From: Phytohabitans sp036906915
GTDB taxonomy: Bacteria; Actinomycetota; Actinomycetes; Mycobacteriales; Micromonosporaceae
Assembly (NCBI RefSeq): GCF_036906915.1
Contig: NZ_JBAKHX010000001.1
Span: 62,001-126,000, forward strand
Direction: 5' to 3'
DNA length: 64,000 nucleotides
Position 1 is the first letter of the stretch; every line of letters starts with the position of its first letter. The notes under the pieces were generated by a model, which saw only the letters and a program-made list of their open reading frames with translations, was not told the origin of the DNA and searched no databases. Positions 61,045 to 64,000 of this stretch are shown one piece after another. A program made the translations under genes and the position numbers.

Positions 61045-62076
61045 GTGTCCACCACACTCCAACCAGCCAGTACCGCCACCGAGCAGTTCGCGTTGCGCCG
61101 GCGCTCGCCCGTGCAGCGGGTGCAGCACCTGCTCCACTCATACCCCGCGATCAGCCCCTTCCTGGTGCTGGTCATCTCGTTCGTCGTCTTCTCCAGCATC
61201 AACCCGAGATTCGCCTCGGCGAACTCGCTGTCGCTCGTCGTGCAACAGGTGGCGGTGATCGGCGCGCTGGCCGTCGGCCAGACGCTCATCATCCTCACCG
61301 CCGGCATCGACCTGTCGGTCGGCGCGATCACGATCCTGTCCATGATGGTCGCCGCGAAGCTCGCCGAGGGTGCGGGCCTGCCGGGCGTGCTGGCCGTCGC
61401 GGTCGGCATCGGATTGGGTATCGCGGCCGGCCTGCTAAACGGCGCTCTGGTGACCCGGATCAAGCTGCCGCCGTTCATCGTCACCCTCGGCACGCTGAGC
61501 GTGTTCACCGCGATCGGCCTGCTGTACTCGCGCGGCCAGAGCGTCCAGGCATCGGATCTGCCGTCGCTGCTGAACTGGACGGGTGAGTCGTTCCGCATTG
61601 GACAGTTCCGGATCACCACCGGGGTGGTGCTGGTGGTTGCGCTCTACGTCGTGGTCGGGTTCGCCCTCGCCAACACCGCGTGGGGTCGGCACGTCTACGC
61701 CGTCGGCGACGACAAGGAAGCCGCTCGGCTGGCCGGCATCCGGGTCGACCGGGTGCTGCTCAGCGTCTACACGGTGGCCGGCGCCATCTACGGCCTCACC
61801 GCCTGGATCCTCATCGGACGCGCGGGCGCCGCCAGCCCCAACGCCATCACGGACGCCAACTTGGAGAGCATCACGGCGGTCGTGATTGGCGGCACCAGCC
61901 TCTTCGGCGGCCGGGGCGCGCTGCTCGGCACCCTGCTCGGCGCGCTCATCGTCGGGTTCTTCCGCAGCGGCCTGTCGCTGGCCGGCGTCGACGACCAGTA
62001 CCGGGTGCTCGCCGTCGGCCTGCTGGTGATCATCGCCGTCGCCGTCGACCAGTGGATCAGGAAGGTACGCGCATGA
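61045..62076 (+). CDS. sugar ABC transporter permease (RbsC/FrcC-type)
   Basis: A 343-residue permease of the CUT2 class. GTG start with AAGGAG 4 nt upstream. A charged cytoplasmic start is followed by about eight to ten membrane spans (ISPFLVLVISFVVFSSINPR; VIGALAVGQTLIILTAGIDL). The conserved GIDLSVGAI and a cytoplasmic EAARLAGI-type coupling segment (DDKEAARLAGIRVDR) are intact. It pairs with the binding protein and ATPase to import a sugar. It ends in the ATGA that starts a 10-codon minicistron. Confidence 0.94.
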   Translation: MSTTLQPASTATEQFALRRRSPVQRVQHLLHSYPAISPFLVLVISFVVFSSINPRFASANSLSLVVQQVAVIGALAVGQTLIILTAGIDLSVGAITILSMMVAAKLAEGAGLPGVLAVAVGIGLGIAAGLLNGALVTRIKLPPFIVTLGTLSVFTAIGLLYSRGQSVQASDLPSLLNWTGESFRIGQFRITTGVVLVVALYVVVGFALANTAWGRHVYAVGDDKEAARLAGIRVDRVLLSVYTVAGAIYGLTAWILIGRAGAASPNAITDANLESITAVVIGGTSLFGGRGALLGTLLGALIVGFFRSGLSLAGVDDQYRVLAVGLLVIIAVAVDQWIRKVRA

Positions 62077-62105
62077 GCGAGCGAATCAGGAGGCACCGCG
62101 CATGA
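62073..62105 (+). CDS. 10-codon minicistron bridging permease and ATPase genes
   Basis: A tiny frame encoding MSERIRRHRA whose ATG overlaps the permease stop (ATGA) and whose TGA overlaps the ATPase start (ATGA). AGGAGG for the ATPase (62088-62093, 8 nt before its ATG) lies inside it. Ribosomes leaving the permease could translate it and arrive at the ATPase start. The word GAGCGAGCGAATCA recalls short leader-like inserts I remember from Micromonosporaceae genes, but that is memory, not a search. It probably has a coupling role rather than a peptide function. Confidence 0.35.
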   Translation: MSERIRRHRA

Positions 62106-62878
62106 ACCCCGTGCTTTCCGCGCGTGGCATGGTGAAGACGTTCGGGCGGGTGGTAGGGCTCGACGGTGTCGACCTCGACCTGTACCCAGGCGAGGTGCTG
62201 GCCATCATCGGCGACAACGGCGCCGGCAAGTCCACGCTTATCAAGTGCCTGACCGGTGCGCTGGTGCCCGACACCGGGCAGATGTTCATCGACGGGCAGC
62301 CGGTGCACTTCAAGCGCCCGCAGGACGCGCTCGACGCCGGCATCGAGACCGTGTACCAGACCCTCGCGGTGGCGCCCGCGCTCGACATCGCCAGCAACCT
62401 GTACCTGGGACGGGAGCGGCGGCGCCCCGGCTTCCTCGGCAGCGTGCTGCGCATGATCGACAAGAAGGGTATGCGCCGCGACGCCGGCCAGGCCCTCGCC
62501 GACCTCGGCATCGGCACCCTGCAAAACATGGCCCAGCCGGTCGAGACCCTCTCCGGCGGGCAGCGCCAGGCGATCTCGGTGGCGCGCGCGGCCGCGTTCG
62601 GCAGCAAGATCATCGTACTGGACGAGCCGACGGCGGCGCTCGGCGTCAAGGAGTCCAACCAGGTGCTCAAGATGATCCAAGAGGTGCGCACGCGCGGCCT
62701 GCCGGTCATCCTGATCAGCCACAACATGCCGCACGTGTTCGAGGTGGCCGACCGCATCCACATCCAGCGCCTGGGCCGGTGCGCCGGCGTGGTGACCCCG
62801 AAGACGCACACGATGTCGGAAGCAGTCGCCATCATGACAGGCGCGACCACCCTCGCCGAGACCCCCGGGCGCGCCTAG
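62102..62878 (+). CDS. sugar ABC transporter ATPase, single-domain (FrcA-type)
   Basis: A 258-residue ATPase with Walker A GDNGAGKST, Q-loop VYQTLAVAP, signature LSGGQRQAISVARA, Walker B IIVLDEPTAALG and the switch His in ISHNMPHVFEVADR. Unlike RbsA it has one ATPase half, as in fructose-type (FrcA) systems, so two copies would pair. It is the last gene of the LacI-controlled operon. Confidence 0.93.
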   Translation: MNPVLSARGMVKTFGRVVGLDGVDLDLYPGEVLAIIGDNGAGKSTLIKCLTGALVPDTGQMFIDGQPVHFKRPQDALDAGIETVYQTLAVAPALDIASNLYLGRERRRPGFLGSVLRMIDKKGMRRDAGQALADLGIGTLQNMAQPVETLSGGQRQAISVARAAAFGSKIIVLDEPTAALGVKESNQVLKMIQEVRTRGLPVILISHNMPHVFEVADRIHIQRLGRCAGVVTPKTHTMSEAVAIMTGATTLAETPGRA

Positions 62879-62896
62879 CGAGTAACACTGGGACGC

Positions 62897-63715
62897 ATGA
62901 GCACCCGCATGCGTGACGCGATGCTGAGCCGGTTGGCAGAGCTACGGTACGAGCCGACCGAGAAACGGGTACGGGCGGTGCTTGGCGACCAGACGGTGGT
63001 CGACACCACCCGGGCGGTACTGGTGTGGGAGCCGCGCCGGGTGGTGCCGTCGTACGCCGTTCCGGTCGACGAGGTGCGCGCCGAACTTGTGGAGTCCACA
63101 TCGGATCGCCCCGACGACGGGCGACCCGTGCTGCACCCCGGCATCCCGTTCGCGGTCCATTCCACTCTGGGCGAGCCCTACGGCGTACGCCTAGACAAGC
63201 TGGACCGCGACGGGGCCGCCTTCCGGCCCGCGGACGCGGCCCTGGACGACCTGGTTGTGCTTGATTTCCAGGCGTTCGACGCCTGGTTCGAGGAGGACGA
63301 GCCGATCCACTCCCACCCGCGCGACCCCTACCACCGGGTGGACGTGCGGCCCAGCTCGCGGCACGTGCGCGTGGAGGTGGGCGGCGAGTTGCTCGCCGAG
63401 AGCACGCGACCGACCCTGGTCTTCGAGACCAGCCTGCCGACCCGCTTCTACCTGCCCCTCGAAGACGTCCGGGCCGAATTGCTGCCCAGCGACCGCGTCA
63501 CCTACTGCCCCTACAAGGGCCGGGCGACGTACTGGTCGACGGCCGCGCGCCCGCACCTACTGTGGACCTACCGCGAGCCGCTGCCCGATGCCGCCCTGCT
63601 GGCCGGGCTGGTGGCGTTCTTCGACGAGCTGGTCGACGTCACCGTCGACGGGGTGCCTCGACCGCGACCCGACACCGACTTCGCAAAGGCCATTGTGGAG
63701 GAGTCCGGCATGTGA
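62897..63715 (+). CDS. tandem DUF427-domain protein
   Basis: A 272-residue protein with two copies of the DUF427 fold: about 20-90 (KRVRAVLGDQTVVDTTRAVL) and about 150-245 (SRHVRVEVGGELLAESTRPT, then the hallmark YCPYKGRATYW and LLWTYREPLPDA). The first copy is shortened and lacks the CPYKG motif. Function is unknown; some relatives are linked to redox or secondary metabolism. It begins 18 nt after the ATPase gene but probably is not part of that transporter. Confidence 0.85.
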   Translation: MSTRMRDAMLSRLAELRYEPTEKRVRAVLGDQTVVDTTRAVLVWEPRRVVPSYAVPVDEVRAELVESTSDRPDDGRPVLHPGIPFAVHSTLGEPYGVRLDKLDRDGAAFRPADAALDDLVVLDFQAFDAWFEEDEPIHSHPRDPYHRVDVRPSSRHVRVEVGGELLAESTRPTLVFETSLPTRFYLPLEDVRAELLPSDRVTYCPYKGRATYWSTAARPHLLWTYREPLPDAALLAGLVAFFDELVDVTVDGVPRPRPDTDFAKAIVEESGM

Positions 63716-63818
63716 GCGTGGGCGGCGCCCTTCGCGAGGTCGCACGGTCAGGTCAGCGACATTCACCGCGGGCATGTCGCGAGGCTTGCCCTCCGTAGCC
63801 TCTGGGAGACTGTCCGCC

Positions 63819-64000
63819 ATGAATCGGCGCCACGTCTGGGCACTGTCCGGCACCGCAGTCGTCCTCATCACCGCGATCGTCGCCGCCGCCAACCTGCGCG
63901 AGATCTACCTGTCACAGAAGGACTTCGTGATCGGTTCGCTGCTGTCGCTGGCGGGCTTCTGCTTCGGCAAGGCCGTCAACCGGACCGCCGAGGAGCGCGC
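63819..64000 (+). CDS. membrane protein, truncated by the window end
   Basis: An open frame runs from an ATG with GGGAG 9 nt upstream to the end of the window. The 60 visible residues show a first span (WALSGTAVVLITAIVAAANL), a Glu-containing loop REIYLSQKDF and a second span VIGSLLSLAGFCFGKAV. The rest lies outside, so the family cannot be named. Confidence 0.6.
   Translation, partial: MNRRHVWALSGTAVVLITAIVAAANLREIYLSQKDFVIGSLLSLAGFCFGKAVNRTAEER

Overview
This 64-kb window comes from a very GC-rich actinomycete. The traits seen are many GTG starts, ATGA/GTGA start-stop overlaps, a SigE-type ECF sigma factor, SARP and LAL-type regulators, F420-type oxidoreductases, Tat and lipoprotein signals, and stem-loops without T-tracts. 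The overall style suggests Micromonosporaceae or a near relative. That placement is inferred from gene content, because no rRNA or tRNA gene is present.

Layout. 0-2.6 kb is an arsenic island: arsR, an ArsR-ArsC fusion, an aquaglyceroporin and a stand-alone ArsC, plus a tiny cysteine peptide. 2.6-7.4 kb holds a giant LAL regulator, an unknown gene and the wreckage of an arginine deiminase locus (arcD-arcA). 7.5-17.2 kb is rich in secreted proteins: a zinc metalloprotease, an ECF sigma factor with a HAF-repeat membrane partner, a serine hydrolase, and two GH43/AbfB arabinan-degrading enzymes. 17.2-24.2 kb carries metabolism and signalling: a ThDP enzyme, a SpoIIE-type phosphatase with a STAS antagonist, an LLM oxidoreductase, and an Hsp70-like protein fused to an outside domain. 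24.4-29.6 kb has two large surface proteins: a beta-helix protein, and an LPXTG-anchored DUF3494 protein with a long SPTV-type repeat stalk. 29.9-36.5 kb has a SARP regulator, a hydrolase and a complete molybdate operon (HTH/TOBE regulator, modABC). 36.5-39.5 kb is a two-component system with an overlapping TAXI-type binding protein. 39.8-51.1 kb is a 3-gene minus-strand operon: a 2044-residue RHS protein with a coiled-coil C-terminus, then two related secreted beta-propeller/CBM proteins. 51.2-58.7 kb mixes small enzymes with several gene ruins (sigma factor, sugar ABC transporter, AAA+ ATPase). 58.7-62.9 kb is an intact LacI-controlled sugar ABC transporter with palindromic operators. The last genes are a DUF427 protein and a truncated membrane protein.

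Two themes stand out. First, much of the window serves the cell surface and polysaccharide breakdown: arabinosidases, CBM propellers, RHS and sugar uptake. Second, several loci show genes eroded by deletions that join remnants of adjacent genes (arcD/arcA, sugar ATPase/permease, sigma/membrane tail), alongside isolated fragments of a threonine aldolase and an AAA+ ATPase. Two copies of an approximately 80-bp palindromic element with a compensatory base-pair change lie between genes 26 kb apart. The strongest candidates for undescribed biology are the RHS/propeller operon, the HK-RR-TAXI unit, the metal-motif-less MBL protein beside an IclR regulator, and the minicistron bridging the sugar permease and its ATPase.
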